Of a DNA stretch of 5,948 nt, positions 5,943-5,948 are shown piece after piece. A model generated the notes under the pieces. The model was not told the origin of the DNA. It saw nothing but the letters and a program-made list of their open reading frames with translations, and did not search any database. The DNA comes from Christensenellaceae bacterium. Its GTDB lineage: Bacteria; Bacillota; Clostridia; Christensenellales; Borkfalkiaceae. A program made the position numbers and the translations under genes. Every line of letters begins with the position of its first letter. Position 1 is the first letter of the stretch. The DNA is taken from assembly GCA_948482865.1 (NCBI GenBank), contig CAOMHR010000007.1, positions 1-5,948 on the forward strand. Direction: 5' to 3'.

Positions 5943-5948
5943 CTTAAA

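Overview
The window is a chromosomal piece of a Bacillota (Gram-positive) bacterium, most likely class Clostridia. The evidence is a PcrA-type helicase followed 9 bases later by an NAD+-dependent DNA ligase, which is a classic Gram-positive gene pair, together with Clostridia-like variants in both proteins and AG-rich ribosome binding sites. No tRNA, rRNA, CRISPR array or insertion sequence was seen. Every gene found reads on the minus strand, so transcription runs from the right end of the window to the left.

Layout in the direction of transcription: (1) a hairpin at 5915-5942 that looks like the terminator of a gene lying outside the window; (2) a small, highly charged protein of unknown function (5865-5488), closed by an intrinsic terminator at 5484-5461; (3) a compact promoter with an extended -10 box, so close to the pcrA start codon that the mRNA would be leaderless or nearly so; (4) pcrA (5419-3170), a UvrD/PcrA superfamily 1 helicase, then ligA (3160-1223), whose Shine-Dalgarno sequence overlaps the pcrA stop codon; (5) a 90-base intergenic gap (1222-1133) holding a separate promoter; (6) an AT-rich block that looks acquired, with a DpnM-like adenine methyltransferase (1132-65) fused to an N-terminal helix-turn-helix domain; (7) from base 55 to the left edge, the first 18 codons of a probable DpnII-family restriction endonuclease, cut by the window.

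The genes fall into two groups. pcrA and ligA are housekeeping replication and repair genes: one unwinds DNA and clears roadblocks, the other seals nicks. The left block reads as a type II restriction-modification system, probably specific for GATC, sitting directly downstream of ligA. A perfect 17-base palindrome over the -10 box of the methyltransferase promoter, combined with the DNA-binding domain fused to that enzyme, suggests an autoregulated system.

The most notable signal outside the genes is sequence avoidance. By hand scan, GATC does not occur between base 353 and the right end (about 5.6 kb), while three copies lie in the last part of the methyltransferase gene. GGCC is absent from the whole window and CATG occurs once.
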